From Pseudomonas sp. MYb60 (GTDB lineage: Bacteria > Pseudomonadota > Gammaproteobacteria > Pseudomonadales > Pseudomonadaceae), in contig NZ_PCOZ01000006.1 in assembly GCF_002979555.1 (NCBI RefSeq), forward strand, positions 186,001 through 250,000: 64,000 bases of DNA, in the 5' to 3' direction. The notes under the pieces were generated by a model, which was given only the letters and a program-made list of their open reading frames with translations, was not told the origin of the DNA and did no database searches. Every line of letters starts with the position of its first letter. Position 1 is the first letter of the stretch. This document shows positions 39,385 through 52,375 of the stretch, piece after piece. The translations under genes and the position numbers were made by a program.

Positions 39385-39639
39385 TTACTTCAGGCCTTGC
39401 CCGGAAAACATCAGAACCTTGTCACCGGCATATTGCACGCTGATAAAGCTGGTTTTATCGCCCCAGGTGCAGCTGGACATGCCCAGTGCGCCGGAACAAT
39501 CGGTCGGCTTGCCCAACAACGACTCCACCTCGGCCTTGGCCATGCCAGCCGAGAGCTTCGCGTAATTTTCTTGGTTAACCTTGCTGCAAGCGGCCAACAG
39601 CACGCAAAAAGTCAGCAAAGCGAGACGGCGTAACGACAT
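39385..39639 (-). CDS. Small lipoprotein of SmpA/DUF3862-like fold
   Basis: The protein is 84 residues from ATG 39639 (MSLRRLALLTFCVLLAACSK) with AGGAG upstream. The lipobox is LLAAC. The mature part (YAKLSAGMAKAEVESLLGKPTDCSGALGMSSCTWG by its ends) resembles the helix-helix-strand fold of SmpA/BamE-like small lipoproteins, with two further Cys that could pair. The function is unknown. It lies between fbp and blc on the same strand. Confidence 0.85.
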   Translation of the reverse strand: MSLRRLALLTFCVLLAACSKVNQENYAKLSAGMAKAEVESLLGKPTDCSGALGMSSCTWGDKTSFISVQYAGDKVLMFSGQGLK

Positions 39640-39727
39640 GGAAAACTCCTGGAGGGACGAAGCAGCGTGGGTATCTGCCAGAAGCTTAGAAGGGAAAAGA
39701 GGTGTCTGGTTCCCGATGAACAAAAAC

Positions 39728-39770
39728 AAAAAAGCCCCGTAAACGCTGAAACGTTTCGGGGCTTCTTTTA
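39728..39770 (-). terminator. Terminator of fbp
   Basis: GCCCCG and CGGGGC form the core of a stem extended by AAACG/CGTTT around CTGA, with a long T-run in the fbp direction. It isolates fbp from the downstream lipoprotein genes. Confidence 0.88.
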
Positions 39771-39814
39771 GGGTGAACCGGCTCACAACACTGCCGATCA
39801 CCTGTCGCAGCAAT

Positions 39815-40825
39815 TTACTGCTTGTGGTACGCGGTCACGCGCTCAACTTCTTCCTTCGAACCCAGGAACACTGCCACACGCTGGTGCAGGCCTTCCGGCT
39901 GGATGTCGAGGATGCGCTGGTGGCCGTCGGTCGAAGCGCCGCCAGCCTGCTCGACCAGGAACGACATCGGGTTGGCTTCGTACATCAGGCGCAGTTTGCC
40001 CGGTTTGGAAGGCTCGCGGCCGTCACGCGGGTACATGAACAGGCCACCACGGGTCAGGATGCGGTGCACGTCAGCCACCATCGCGGCCACCCAGCGCATG
40101 TTGAAGTTTTTCTTCAACGGGCCTTCTTCGCCTGCCATCAGCTCGCCGACATAACGGGTCACTGGCGCTTCCCAGTGGCGCTGGTTGGACATGTTGATCG
40201 CGAATTCCTGGGTGGACGCCGGAATGGTGATGTCTTCGTGGGTCAGCACGAAGCTGCCCATTTCGCGGTCCAGGGTGAAGCCCTTGACGCCATCGCCCAA
40301 GGTCAGCACCAGCATGGTCTGCGGGCCGTAGATCGCGTAACCGGCTGCAACCTGCTGGGTGCCTGGCTGCAGGAAGGCCTTTTCGTTCAGCGGCTCGTTC
40401 TGGCTCAGGTATTCGTTCGGGCAGCGCAGTACCGAGAAGATGGTGCCAACCGGCGCGTTGATGTCGATGTTGGACGAACCGTCCAGTGGGTCGAACACCA
40501 GCAGGTAGGCGCCTTTAGGGTATTTGCCCGGGATCTGGTAGGCGTTGTCCATTTCTTCGGACGCCATGCCGGCCAGGTGACCGCCCCATTCGTTGGCTTC
40601 GAGCAGGATCTCGTTGGAGATCACGTCGAGTTTCTTCTGCACTTCGCCCTGCACGTTCTCGGTACCCATGCTGCCCAGGACACCACCCAGCGCGCCTTTG
40701 GACACGGCGTGGCTGATTTCCTTGCACGCACGCGCCACCACTTCGATAAGGAAGCGCAGATCGGCAGGCGTGTTGTTGCTGCGGGTCTGCTCAATCAGAT
40801 AGCGACTCAAAGTAACGCGGGACAT
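39815..40825 (-). CDS. fbp: Fructose-1,6-bisphosphatase class I
   Basis: The 336-residue enzyme dephosphorylates fructose-1,6-bisphosphate in gluconeogenesis, essential in pseudomonads, which lack a complete Embden-Meyerhof glycolysis. The metal- and substrate-binding motif [20 protein letters not shown] is at about residues 110-129. [10 protein letters not shown] and the C-terminal [14 protein letters not shown] complete the signature. The start is ATG 40825. It is monocistronic between a terminator and a promoter gap of 97 bases. Confidence 0.97.
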   Translation of the reverse strand: MSRVTLSRYLIEQTRSNNTPADLRFLIEVVARACKEISHAVSKGALGGVLGSMGTENVQGEVQKKLDVISNEILLEANEWGGHLAGMASEEMDNAYQIPGKYPKGAYLLVFDPLDGSSNIDINAPVGTIFSVLRCPNEYLSQNEPLNEKAFLQPGTQQVAAGYAIYGPQTMLVLTLGDGVKGFTLDREMGSFVLTHEDITIPASTQEFAINMSNQRHWEAPVTRYVGELMAGEEGPLKKNFNMRWVAAMVADVHRILTRGGLFMYPRDGREPSKPGKLRLMYEANPMSFLVEQAGGASTDGHQRILDIQPEGLHQRVAVFLGSKEEVERVTAYHKQ

Positions 40826-40889
40826 GTAAGGCTCCGGAGAATGGGGGGGGCTGAAAACCCGCGCAGTTTAGCGCGAGTCGGGGCTGATT

Positions 40890-40905
40890 TCCTCTAATCA
40901 GAGGA
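40890..40905 (-). terminator. Short hairpin after the DUF3999 gene
   Basis: TCCTCT and AGAGGA pair around AATC, with flanking A/T runs, 18 bases past the DUF3999 gene stop. A weak terminator is possible. Confidence 0.4.
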
Positions 40906-40922
40906 TTTTACGCCAATAGAGT

Positions 40923-42275
40923 TCACGGTTTGCCCTGGGGTTTGCGCAACAAACTGTAGGCCATGGCCCCCAGCACCGCCACGCCCAGCAGAAGCACGGC
41001 CCAGAGCCCGAGCTTTTTCCAGTCTGGCCCGGCATTCTTGGCTGCTACGGCCACGGGCGAATTGACCGCGACTTCTCCCTCTACCCTCGCCTGCCCCAAA
41101 GCCTTGAGACGCTCGGCGCTGTAGTCAGGAATCAGGGTCGACAGCGGCAGGCTGGCCGCCTTGGCCGACGCATTACCGAGCACCAGGGTGAACGGCGGTT
41201 CGCCCCGCGCCAGGAACACCAGGTGCGTGGCGCGCACGGCAAACCGCAGGGCTGGCGCTTCAACACCCAGGCCACCGCCGCGCTCGTCCACCTGCAACTT
41301 CAGTTCGCTAACGGCCCGGCCCGGCAGTTGCAACTCATCCTGCACCACGTCCTGGCCGTCTTGGGCCAGGCGATACAGCAGACCATTGCTCAACGGCTGC
41401 CAGGCCTGCTTGCTGTCGCGACGACCGGCCAACGTCACCGGCGCCAAGGTATTGGGCTGCTTCAACTCGATGCGCAGGCGCTCGATAACCACGTCGGTGG
41501 GCAACTGCCAGCTGTACTCGCCCGCGTTGAGGCGCGCGCCTGCCAGCGGCTGCGACCACACCAGCGGCGTCGGCAGGCTGGTACTGGTCGCACTCACCAG
41601 CTTGGCCGACGTCAGCAACGGTGCCGCCCGCCCCTGCCACACCAGACGCAGGTACCGCGCCGATTGACCGGGCAAGCTCACGTCATGCTGCTCAACCCGC
41701 TCGTTGTCGGCAAACGACAGGCGCGCCACTTGCCCATCGCCCCAGGCTTTCCAGTGCTGCAAATCATCGCTGGCCTCAATGCTGAAACGCTGGAAACCGT
41801 CCTGCTCAAGGCTCCAGTCCAGGGTCAGCTGCTGCAACGGCGCCTTGATCGCACTGGCATCCAGCACCCAGCCGCGCAGCACTTGCTGGCCCTTGACCGA
41901 GGACGGGCGAACCTCCAGCAAGGTGCCTTCGGCGGTGGATTTCATCACCACCCCCGGCAACGCTTCCTGCGTATCGGCGGCGTACAGGGGGAACCACTTC
42001 ACCTCAGTGACGTTGCGGCTCTCGGTGCGCTGTGAGGCCTGGCGCGAGAGCGAATAGGCCTGGGGCTCACCCGCCGCGTTGAAAACGCGCACGTCACTGA
42101 GATCGGCCTGACGGGCGTTCAACTGCACCGCCAATGGCAACTCCAAACGATACCAAGGGCCATTGCCACTCACGGCCAGCGGTACCTGGGTGGCAAAGTC
42201 AGCCGGGCCTTCTTGAGCGAAGGCCACCGAACATATCCCCCATACCGCCAACCCACTCAAACTCAGCTTACTCAT
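40923..42275 (-). CDS. DUF3999 domain protein
   Basis: The 450-residue protein has a signal peptide (cleaved near VAFAQEG), a long periplasmic region rich in beta strands, and one C-terminal membrane helix (LGLWAVLLLGVAVLGAMAYSLL) with a short basic tail. It matches the uncharacterised DUF3999 family, which I know as a partner of DUF2339 proteins. Its ATG 42275 shares one base with the stop of the upstream DUF2339 gene (TGATG), so the two are coupled. A TTG at 42278 is rejected. No enzymatic motif is seen. The Trp-rich, discoidin-like segments (QHWKAWGDGQVARLSF) suggest carbohydrate or envelope contact, but this is speculation. Confidence 0.88.
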   Translation of the reverse strand: MSKLSLSGLAVWGICSVAFAQEGPADFATQVPLAVSGNGPWYRLELPLAVQLNARQADLSDVRVFNAAGEPQAYSLSRQASQRTESRNVTEVKWFPLYAADTQEALPGVVMKSTAEGTLLEVRPSSVKGQQVLRGWVLDASAIKAPLQQLTLDWSLEQDGFQRFSIEASDDLQHWKAWGDGQVARLSFADNERVEQHDVSLPGQSARYLRLVWQGRAAPLLTSAKLVSATSTSLPTPLVWSQPLAGARLNAGEYSWQLPTDVVIERLRIELKQPNTLAPVTLAGRRDSKQAWQPLSNGLLYRLAQDGQDVVQDELQLPGRAVSELKLQVDERGGGLGVEAPALRFAVRATHLVFLARGEPPFTLVLGNASAKAASLPLSTLIPDYSAERLKALGQARVEGEVAVNSPVAVAAKNAGPDWKKLGLWAVLLLGVAVLGAMAYSLLRKPQGKP

Positions 42276-45200
42276 CAAGAAGACGCTCCCTCAGCTTCAA
42301 CACGCTTGGGCGGCAGCGGTGCGAAGTAGCCCACTACCAGCAACAGCCCACCCACGCCAATAAACGATACGATACGCGCTAGCCCGCCTCGGTTACTCAG
42401 CTCGACAAAGAACAGCTTGGCCACCACCACGGCAATCAGCGCCGCACCGATCAGCCACACTTCGCGACGATGGCGCAGGTGACCACCGATCATCAGGCCG
42501 AGGGCGATCAGGGTCCACACGATCGACAAGCCGGCTTGCACCAGCATCGACTCAAGCAACGTATCCAGGTGAAACGGCACGCCGCCCCAATGGTGCGCAG
42601 TGCGCATCACCAAGGCCGTGAAGAACGCAAACAGCGACAGCCCCGCCACACCCTGGGCGATCTGTTCGTGTTGTGGTGCGACGCTGCGTGACCACAAGTA
42701 CACGCCCAACAGCGCGAACAGTAAGCCCACGTCCAACGGATTGAGCAGCGGTACGTAGGACAGCGGCTCAGCCGTGCCGTCGCTGAAGGTATTGGCCAGC
42801 CAGAACCAGCCAAGCATCAGTGCCGCCAACGGCAAGCCGGCGAGTACGCGGTATTCCCTTGGATGCGCCGACACCGGCCAAGGCCAACTGCGCAGCGTGG
42901 CAGCCAGCACCAGATACAGGCTGGGCAGAACCGCCCAACCCAACCAGCGCCAGGCGTTGTATTGATCCGACAACCACATCAGGCCGTAACGCAGTTCCAA
43001 CGCCAATACGCCGATCAGCATCCAGCAGCCTAAAACGTGGGCAGCGCTCAACACTTTTTCGGGCACCAACGTCGCCAAGCGCCGCAGCGAGATGAAATGC
43101 ACGGCGAACACCACCCACCAGGCCAGCCAGCCGAACTGCGCCGCCGGGTGGTAGTGCTCGCTCCAGGCCTTCAGCAACACCAAGCCTGTCGCGGGTATCA
43201 ACAACGTGCTGGCAATGCCCAAGGCAGCCCAGCGCAAACGCAGCGCCAGCACCGTCCAGATCGCCGCGCTCAGCGCCGCTGCGATCAGCAACAGCGGTGT
43301 ATTCCAGCCCGCAGGCGCTGTGCGCCACACTTCAATGATCACTGCCAGCGCCCACCAGGCCACGCCCCAGGCGAGCAGACCCTCGGACACACGGCCACGG
43401 GGCAAGCGCCAGGCGCCGAGCATGGCCGCCAAGGCGATGATCAGCGGTGTCCACGCATTGTTCGCAAGGTCGAGCACAAACAGCACGCCGGCCAGCACCT
43501 GCACCGCGATAGCGCAGCGCACTACTGCAGGCGAACCGATGCGCTGGCCTGCCCACAGCGTTGCAAGACCCGCCATTGCCCAACTGATGATGCTGCCCTG
43601 GGTGGAAAACAACATCGGCCCCAGCAGGTAGACACAGCCCAAGCCTGACGCGGCGAGCCATGGTGCGCCAACCCGCTCCCATCGCCGGGTGAGTTCCGGC
43701 GCAGTACTGTGTATTTGATAAAAGCTGAACAGCAGTGCCGCGCCCAGCAAAAAAGCCTCCAAGGGCACGTCTTGCAGCAAGGTGTCATGGCCATCGCGCA
43801 GTTCGCTGAGGAAGGCGAGCAGCGAACCCAGTTGCAGCAACAGAGCAAATGCCCGTGCCAAAGGACGCTGTTGACGGATGCCGAGCCAGAAGATGCCGGC
43901 ACCTTCGACAGCCCACGCAGCCGCCGTCCAGCGCGCGTCCAGACCCAAGGGGATCGCCAGGCTGGCGAAGATCACGCCCAGGGCCAGGCAGGTTTCCGCC
44001 AACAGCAACGCGCGCCCACTGCTGAGCACGCGGGCCAGCACCATATAAATGATGCCCAGGCCCAGCGCACTGAGCGCAGCGGCGAATTCCAGGTGCTGTA
44101 CGAGCGCAAACTGCAAGCCAAAACCCACCAGCGGCGGCCCGAACAATAAGGTGCCGTCGACATAGTCGCCCTTACGCAACTGCGCACCCAGGCTGTCGCC
44201 CCCACCCGACTCCAGCAGTTTGCGGCGGGCGAACAAAAGGCCGATGGCCAGGTACATCACGAAGAACAGAATCAGGAAGGGCTCGGTGCTCCACAGCAGT
44301 TCTGGCGTATAGGAACGCGAGCCCCAGGCGAAGCCAATACCAAAGGTGCCGACAAACCCGATCACGTTCAGCGGGCGCCAGGCCTTGAACCAGGCAATCG
44401 TGAGGATGCCGGCGTTGAGCAGCGCAAAGTAGCTGAACAATGCTACATGGCTACCCGCGCCGGTCGACACCAGAATCGGCGCTGCAAAACCGCCCAACGC
44501 CGCCGCACAGGCCAGCGCCAGTGCATCCTGGGTGATCGCCAGGATCGCCGAAAACACCGTGACCGCAACCAGCAACCCCATCGCGACCCCGGGGTCGATC
44601 AGCGGGTGCAAACGCATCGCCGCAAACACCGTTAGGTAAAACACAGCAATGCCTGCGCCTTGCAGCATCAAGCCGTAGCTGCCATTACGCAGCCTCAGCC
44701 ACCAACCCAAGCCCAGCAGGCCAACGGCCGCCGCCGCAACCCCGGCGTAGCGCAGTTCAATGGGCACCACCATGCCTTCGGTGGCATAACGCAGCAGGAA
44801 CGCCAGGCCAAGGAACAACAGCACCACGCCGACCCGCAGCACGGTATTGCCACCCAGCAGCCAGTGGCGCGCAGCGTTGAATGCACGCTCAAACAGGTCC
44901 GGTTCGCGGGGGGTAGCAGGTTGTTCAACACGCGGTTGGGGGGCCGGCGCCCGTATGTCTGCCGGTAGCGGTTGGCTGGCTTCAGCGGCCATGGGTGCGG
45001 GTGCCAAATCGACAGGCAACTCCCAGACAAGGTCGGAGGCCTTGGCGACGGGTGTGGGTTCTGGAATGGAGGGTTCTTCAATAACACTGCTTGTGGGCTC
45101 CGGCACTTCCAGCTGCCGCAAGCGATCACCGAGGGCGATCAGCGCCTTTTGTGCGGTTTCCAGCTGAGCCGCCTGCGTGTGGGCTTGGGCCGCCAGTTGT

Positions 45201-45319
45201 GACAGGCGAAGGGCTTGACCCACGCCCAAGCCCAGTAGCGCGCCAATGCCCGCATCACTGAACGACCCGTTGAGCGTCCAGCCGAGCACCAGGCCAATCA
45301 GCATGAAGATCCATTGCAT
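42275..45319 (-). CDS. DUF2339 giant membrane protein
   Basis: The 1014-residue protein begins with a short glycine-rich membrane segment (MLIGLVLGWTLNGSFSDAG). A coiled segment and a Pro/Glu-rich linker of about 60 residues follow, then more than twenty predicted membrane helices from about residue 155 to the end. Such helix numbers without transporter or transferase signatures fit the DUF2339 family. It is encoded directly before, and coupled to, the DUF3999 gene. Its function is unknown; a role in envelope maintenance is only a guess from topology. Confidence 0.88.
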   Translation of the reverse strand: MQWIFMLIGLVLGWTLNGSFSDAGIGALLGLGVGQALRLSQLAAQAHTQAAQLETAQKALIALGDRLRQLEVPEPTSSVIEEPSIPEPTPVAKASDLVWELPVDLAPAPMAAEASQPLPADIRAPAPQPRVEQPATPREPDLFERAFNAARHWLLGGNTVLRVGVVLLFLGLAFLLRYATEGMVVPIELRYAGVAAAAVGLLGLGWWLRLRNGSYGLMLQGAGIAVFYLTVFAAMRLHPLIDPGVAMGLLVAVTVFSAILAITQDALALACAAALGGFAAPILVSTGAGSHVALFSYFALLNAGILTIAWFKAWRPLNVIGFVGTFGIGFAWGSRSYTPELLWSTEPFLILFFVMYLAIGLLFARRKLLESGGGDSLGAQLRKGDYVDGTLLFGPPLVGFGLQFALVQHLEFAAALSALGLGIIYMVLARVLSSGRALLLAETCLALGVIFASLAIPLGLDARWTAAAWAVEGAGIFWLGIRQQRPLARAFALLLQLGSLLAFLSELRDGHDTLLQDVPLEAFLLGAALLFSFYQIHSTAPELTRRWERVGAPWLAASGLGCVYLLGPMLFSTQGSIISWAMAGLATLWAGQRIGSPAVVRCAIAVQVLAGVLFVLDLANNAWTPLIIALAAMLGAWRLPRGRVSEGLLAWGVAWWALAVIIEVWRTAPAGWNTPLLLIAAALSAAIWTVLALRLRWAALGIASTLLIPATGLVLLKAWSEHYHPAAQFGWLAWWVVFAVHFISLRRLATLVPEKVLSAAHVLGCWMLIGVLALELRYGLMWLSDQYNAWRWLGWAVLPSLYLVLAATLRSWPWPVSAHPREYRVLAGLPLAALMLGWFWLANTFSDGTAEPLSYVPLLNPLDVGLLFALLGVYLWSRSVAPQHEQIAQGVAGLSLFAFFTALVMRTAHHWGGVPFHLDTLLESMLVQAGLSIVWTLIALGLMIGGHLRHRREVWLIGAALIAVVVAKLFFVELSNRGGLARIVSFIGVGGLLLVVGYFAPLPPKRVEAEGASS

Positions 45320-45428
45320 GGTCGATATTCCCTAGGCAAACCGGGGCCCAGTATATCGACGCAGACCTAATGCGGGAGGGCGATATGACGATTCGACATC
45401 CCCCCTCACACATCGGGTAGTGCGGTGC

Positions 45429-47879
<2,451 letters not shown>

Positions 47880-48118
47880 CAATTGCGACCTCGGGCGAGA
47901 TAGAAGGAGTTGCTAGAGCCTAGACGGTCTGACAGACGGTGACCGCTCTGGTTCGGCACTTTTTTAACGCATTTACCTGTGCGGATTTAGATGCAGGGCT
48001 CGTGCCTGCTTTTCACGGGGGCGCACCTTCTGGCCGAAACCCGCAAAATATTGTTCAAAAAATCACCAATCCCGGTATGATCGCGCGCCCGGATACCGCC
48101 CCACCTTTTGGAACCCTG

Positions 48119-48553
48119 ATGAAGCCTCAACTGATCGCCGCCGCGGAACTCGACCGTCTTGAAACGTGGCAGAAATATTCCGCGCATATGTGCGGTGGCT
48201 GCGTGTCCAGCTGCTGCACGCTGCCGGTGGAAGTGAAGGTCAAGGACCTGATCCGCATCGGCCTGGTCGATGAGTTCGAGCTGGGCGACCCGGCGAAGAA
48301 CATCGCCAAGCGGTTGCAGAAGGAAGGCATCGTCGAGCGCTTCAATTCCAAGTCCGAGATTTTTACCTTGCAGCGCATGAGCAACAACGACTGCCTGTTC
48401 CTGGATCGTAAGACGCGCTTCTGCACTATTTATGACAAGCGCCCGGATACCTGCCGCAACCACCCGAAGATCGGGCCGCGTCCGGGGTATTGCGCGTATA
48501 AGCCCAAAGAAGTGGTGCGCGAGACCAAGTTCAAGACCCTCGATAAGTTCTGA
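48119..48553 (+). CDS. YkgJ-family cysteine cluster protein
   Basis: The protein is 144 residues from ATG 48119 (MKPQLIAAAELDRL). A Cys-rich N-terminal cluster (CGGCVSSCC, residues about 25-33) and later single Cys in NNDCLFLD, TRFCTIYDKRPDTC and PGYCAYKP form the CxxCxxxCC-type metal-binding pattern of the YkgJ/UPF0153 family, a putative zinc or iron-sulphur site. The function is unknown. It is divergent from glgP and followed by a REPIN. An upstream in-frame start at 47939 has no family similarity. Confidence 0.88.
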   Translation: MKPQLIAAAELDRLETWQKYSAHMCGGCVSSCCTLPVEVKVKDLIRIGLVDEFELGDPAKNIAKRLQKEGIVERFNSKSEIFTLQRMSNNDCLFLDRKTRFCTIYDKRPDTCRNHPKIGPRPGYCAYKPKEVVRETKFKTLDKF

Positions 48554-48580
48554 TCCGTTTTTTGTGCGGCCCTTGAGGGC

Positions 48581-48654
48581 CTATCGGGGGCAAGCCCCCT
48601 CCCACATTTGAATGTGTTCACAGATCAAAGGTGGGAGGGGGCTTGCCCCCGATG
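48581..48654. repeat. REPIN downstream of the cysteine cluster gene
   Basis: CTATCGGGGGCAAGCCCC with CTCCCACATTT (48581-48609) and the inverted AAAGGTGGGAGGGGGCTTGC with CCCCGAT (48628-48654) enclose an 18-base spacer, the shortest in the window. Confidence 0.9.
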
Positions 48655-48688
48655 AAGCCTGCACAATCACTGCACAATCTGCAGGCAT

Positions 48689-48726
48689 AAAAAAACGCCC
48701 CCGGCCTTTCGACCGGGGGCGTTTTT
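48689..48726. terminator. Bidirectional terminator between typA and the cysteine cluster gene
   Basis: ACGCCCCCGG and CCGGGGGCGT make a perfect 10-base stem with A-run left and T-run right, 18 bases past the typA stop. It works in both directions. Confidence 0.92.
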
Positions 48727-48744
48727 CATTCAGCCTGAGTTAAC

Positions 48745-50565
48745 TCAGTTCTTGGCTTTCTTGGCAGCGCGGGTACGCTCGCCTTCGTCCAGGATCTTCT
48801 TACGCAGGCGGATCGACTTAGGCGTGACTTCGCACAGCTCGTCGTCCTGGATGAATTCCAGGGCCTGTTCCAGGGTGAAGCGAACAGGTGGAACCAGAGC
48901 GATGGTTTCGTCTTTGCCGGAAGCACGCATGTTGTCGAGCTTCTTGCCTTTGGTTGGGTTGACGCCCATGTCGTTGTCACGGCTGTTCAGACCAACGATC
49001 TGACCGTTGTAGATCTCTTGACCGTGTTCAACGAACAGCTTGCCACGCGCCTGGAGGGTTTCCAGGGAGTAGGTCAGCGCCTTGCCGGTTTCTACCGATA
49101 CCAGAACACCGTTCTGACGGCCGGACATGTCGCCGGACTTCATGGTGTCGTAGCGATCGAAGATCGAGGTCAGGATGCCAGCACCGTTGGTCAGGGTCAG
49201 GAACTGGTTACGGAAACCAATCAGGCCACGAGCAGGGATGTTGTATTCCAGACGCACACGGCCTTTGCCATCCGGCACCATGTTGGTCAGGTCGCCTTTA
49301 CGCAGACCCATCTCTTCCATCACCTTGCCCTGGGATTCTTCCGGGGTGTCGATGGTGACGTTTTCGAACGGTTCCTGCTTCACGCCGTCAACCTGACGGA
49401 TGATCACTTCTGGACGACCAACGCCCATTTCGAAGCCTTCGCGACGCATGGTTTCGATCAGTACCGAGAGGTGCAGCTCACCACGGCCGGAAACCTTGAA
49501 CTTGTCAGCCGAGTCGCCTTCTTCAACGCGCAGTGCAACGTTGTACAGCAGCTCTTTGTCCAGACGCTCCTTGATGTTACGGGAGGTCACGAACTTGCCT
49601 TCTTTACCGCAGAAAGGCGAGTCGTTTACCTGGAAGGTCATGGAAACGGTTGGCTCGTCAACGGTCAGAGGCTTCATCGCCTCGACGGTGTCCGGGTGGC
49701 ACAGGGTGTCGGAGATGAACAGCGAGTCCATACCGCTGATGCACACGATGTCGCCAGCTGCAGCTTCTTCAACGTCGATGCGGTGCAGGCCGTGGTGACC
49801 CATCAGCTTCAGGATACGACCATTGCGCTTCTTGCCGTCGGCGCCGATAGCGACAACCGGGGTGTTCGGCTTGACGCGACCACGAGCGATACGGCCAACG
49901 CCGATAACACCCAGGAAGCTGTTGTAGTCCAGTGCGGAGATCTGCATCTGGAACGCGCCGTCACGGTCAACAGCCGGGGCTGGTACGTTGTCGACGATCG
50001 ACTGGTACAGCGGGGTCATGTCTTCAGCCATGTCGGTGTGGTCCAGACCGGCAATACCGTTCAGGGCCGAGGCGTAGACGACTTTGAAGTCCAGCTGTTC
50101 TTCGGTGGCACCCAGGTTGTCGAACAGGTCGAAGATCTGGTCCAGAACCCAGTCCGGACGCGCGCCTGGACGGTCAACCTTGTTGATGCACACGATCGGA
50201 CGCAGGCCGGCTTCGAAAGCCTTCTTGGTCACGAAACGGGTTTGCGGCATAGGGCCGTCTTGAGCGTCAACCAGCAGCAGAACGGAGTCAACCATCGACA
50301 TTACGCGTTCTACTTCGCCGCCGAAGTCGGCGTGGCCCGGGGTATCCACGATGTTGATGTGGTAGCCGTTCCAGTTGATAGCGGTGTTTTTTGCCAGGAT
50401 GGTAATACCGCGCTCTTTTTCCTGGTCGTTGGAGTCCATCACGCGCTCGTCGTTGAGCTCGTTGCGCTCCAGGGTGCCGGATTGACGCAGGAGTTTGTCT
50501 ACCAGGGTGGTTTTACCATGGTCAACGTGAGCAATGATGGCGATGTTACGTAGATTTTCGATCAC
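48745..50565 (-). CDS. typA: Ribosome-binding GTPase TypA/BipA
   Basis: The 606-residue translational GTPase of the EF-G/LepA class binds the ribosome and aids 50S assembly and stress adaptation. The G-domain motifs are intact: [17 protein letters not shown] and NKVD. EF-Tu-like domain 2, an EF-G-like domain V and the family-specific C-terminus ([17 protein letters not shown] by its ends) follow. The length is typical. It is monocistronic between its own terminator and a 139-base gap before thiI. Confidence 0.98.
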   Translation of the reverse strand: MIENLRNIAIIAHVDHGKTTLVDKLLRQSGTLERNELNDERVMDSNDQEKERGITILAKNTAINWNGYHINIVDTPGHADFGGEVERVMSMVDSVLLLVDAQDGPMPQTRFVTKKAFEAGLRPIVCINKVDRPGARPDWVLDQIFDLFDNLGATEEQLDFKVVYASALNGIAGLDHTDMAEDMTPLYQSIVDNVPAPAVDRDGAFQMQISALDYNSFLGVIGVGRIARGRVKPNTPVVAIGADGKKRNGRILKLMGHHGLHRIDVEEAAAGDIVCISGMDSLFISDTLCHPDTVEAMKPLTVDEPTVSMTFQVNDSPFCGKEGKFVTSRNIKERLDKELLYNVALRVEEGDSADKFKVSGRGELHLSVLIETMRREGFEMGVGRPEVIIRQVDGVKQEPFENVTIDTPEESQGKVMEEMGLRKGDLTNMVPDGKGRVRLEYNIPARGLIGFRNQFLTLTNGAGILTSIFDRYDTMKSGDMSGRQNGVLVSVETGKALTYSLETLQARGKLFVEHGQEIYNGQIVGLNSRDNDMGVNPTKGKKLDNMRASGKDETIALVPPVRFTLEQALEFIQDDELCEVTPKSIRLRKKILDEGERTRAAKKAKN

Positions 50566-50704
50566 TTGTGTATCTCGATCAGAGGATTCGGTGTGCTGAC
50601 AGGTCGTGGCAGCGATTAACAGTAGAGTCAGGCCTTGCCGTTACAGCTTGACGGCAGAGTCGGGGGGCCGGTGACGCAGGCCACAGGCAAACAGCCCCGG
50701 GCTC

Positions 50705-52159
50705 TTAGCTCGGTCGATAAACGCGCACATTGGCATGCCCCTCACTGAGCAAATGGTGGGCATGCAGGCGACTCATCACGCCTTTGTCGCAATACAGCAG
50801 GTACTGACGGCTGTTATCCAGTTCCTTGAAACGCGCGTTCAGTGCGTAGAACGGCAGCGTTTGCACGTCGATGCCAGCGATTTCCAGCGGCTCGTCTTCA
50901 GCGGCATCCGGGTGACGGATGTCGATGACGATCTGGCCAGCCAGGGCTTCGCCGACTTCTTCGATCTTCACGTCCTGGCCCAATTCGTCGATCACGCGGT
51001 CGATTGGCACCAGTTTGGCGTTCTCGAGCGCACGCTCCAGAATCGCCATGTCGAATTCTTTCTCTTCATGCTCCACGCGGTGACGCTTGGCGTGGGTCTT
51101 GGGGTTCACCGAGATGACCCCGCAGTACTCGGGCATGTGCTTGGCGAAGTCGGCGGTGCCGATTTCTTCTGCCAGGTCGATGATGTCCTGCTTGTGGCTG
51201 GCGATCAGCGGGCGCAATACCAGCTTCTCGGTAACGCAGTCGATGATCGACAGGTTCGGCAGCGTCTGGCTGGACACCTGGGAGATCGCCTCGCCGGTCA
51301 CCAGCGCGTCGATCTGCAAGCGGTCGGCAATCTGCGACGCAGCGCGCAACATCATACGCTTCAATACGACGCCCATATGACCGTTATCGACTTTACCGAG
51401 AATTTCTCCCAGCACTTCCTCGAACGGCACGCTTACAAATAGCACGCGTTGGGAGCTGCCGTACTTCTTCCAGATAAAGTGCGCGACTTCCATCACGCCC
51501 AATTCGTGTGCACGCCCGCCCAGGTTGAAGAAGCAGAAGTGGCTCATCAGGCCGCGCCGCATGATCTGGTAGGCCGCCACCGTGGAATCGAAACCGCCGG
51601 ACATCAAGACCAGGGTCTGCTCCAGGGCGCCCAGCGGGTAGCCGCCGATGCTGTTGTGCTGGCTGTGGATCACAAACAACCGTTGGTCGCGAATTTCCAT
51701 GCGCACTTCAATTTGCGGCGCTTTCAAGGAAATTCCGGCGGCGCCGCACTCGCGACGCAGCTTGCTGCCGACGTATTTCTCGACATCCATGGAGCTGAAA
51801 GTGTGCTTGCCGGCGCGCTTGCAACGCACCGAAAAAATCTTGCCTTCCAGCTCGCTGCCGTAGTGCTGCTTGCACTTTTCGGTGATGTCGTCGAAGTCGC
51901 CCAGCGGGTACTCATCGACCTGCAGGAAGTGCGCGATGCCCGGCATGCAGCTCAGGCGCTCGGTCATGTCCTTCAAGGCTTTGGCGTCGGTAAGGCGGGT
52001 TTCCAGCTCGAGATTGTCCCACACGCCGTTCACCACCACAGCCGGGTCCAGGTCTCGGAGAACGGCACGGATGTTCTTGGCCAACTGACGGATGAAACGC
52101 GTCCGTACCGGTCGGCTTTTAATGGTGATCTCGGGGAAGACTTTGACGATTAATTTCAT
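50705..52159 (-). CDS. thiI: tRNA 4-thiouridine synthase ThiI with C-terminal rhodanese domain
   Basis: The 484-residue enzyme makes 4-thiouridine at position 8 of tRNA and supplies sulphur for thiazole. The THUMP domain is at about residues 60-165 and the PP-loop [13 protein letters not shown] at about 185. A conserved Cys lies in [17 protein letters not shown], and a rhodanese domain carries the active Cys in [11 protein letters not shown] (about residue 456). ATG 52159 gives [19 protein letters not shown], the usual start. It is divergent from glnA. Confidence 0.97.
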   Translation of the reverse strand: MKLIVKVFPEITIKSRPVRTRFIRQLAKNIRAVLRDLDPAVVVNGVWDNLELETRLTDAKALKDMTERLSCMPGIAHFLQVDEYPLGDFDDITEKCKQHYGSELEGKIFSVRCKRAGKHTFSSMDVEKYVGSKLRRECGAAGISLKAPQIEVRMEIRDQRLFVIHSQHNSIGGYPLGALEQTLVLMSGGFDSTVAAYQIMRRGLMSHFCFFNLGGRAHELGVMEVAHFIWKKYGSSQRVLFVSVPFEEVLGEILGKVDNGHMGVVLKRMMLRAASQIADRLQIDALVTGEAISQVSSQTLPNLSIIDCVTEKLVLRPLIASHKQDIIDLAEEIGTADFAKHMPEYCGVISVNPKTHAKRHRVEHEEKEFDMAILERALENAKLVPIDRVIDELGQDVKIEEVGEALAGQIVIDIRHPDAAEDEPLEIAGIDVQTLPFYALNARFKELDNSRQYLLYCDKGVMSRLHAHHLLSEGHANVRVYRPS

Positions 52160-52256
52160 GGAAACAGCGCGCGCCGGGCCTGCCGAAAAAGGGGGGCGCG
52201 GATTATAGCGGAAATCGCTCAAGGTTTAACCAGTTAATATGCAAAGGAGTCGCCAC

Positions 52257-52271
52257 GCACTAAAGAGGTGC
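52257..52271. promoter_or_regulatory. NtrC-type enhancer site 1 of glnA
   Basis: GCACTAAAGAGGTGC matches GCACC-N5-GGTGC at 9 of 10 positions. Its centre is about 138 bases before the predicted start site, the same place as the distal strong NtrC site of E. coli glnAp2. Confidence 0.75.
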
Positions 52272-52287
52272 GCCTGACCGCTTCGGC

Positions 52288-52302
52288 GCCACATTGCGGT
52301 GC
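52288..52302. promoter_or_regulatory. NtrC-type enhancer site 2 of glnA
   Basis: GCCACATTGCGGTGC has an exact right half and a degenerate left half at the correct spacing. Its centre is 31 bases (three helical turns) from site 1 and about 107 before the predicted start site. Confidence 0.6.
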
Positions 52303-52375
52303 GCCTTTTTTGCGCATTTGTCGCAATGCACCTTTATAGGGGCGTTTTTGGACCAAAAAACCCATGTTGGCGCAC

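Noticed and set aside
52286-52302. GCGCC/GGTGC palindrome read as an NtrC site
   Set aside because: The half-sites are seven bases apart rather than five. The frame starting at 52288 has the right spacing and was used instead.
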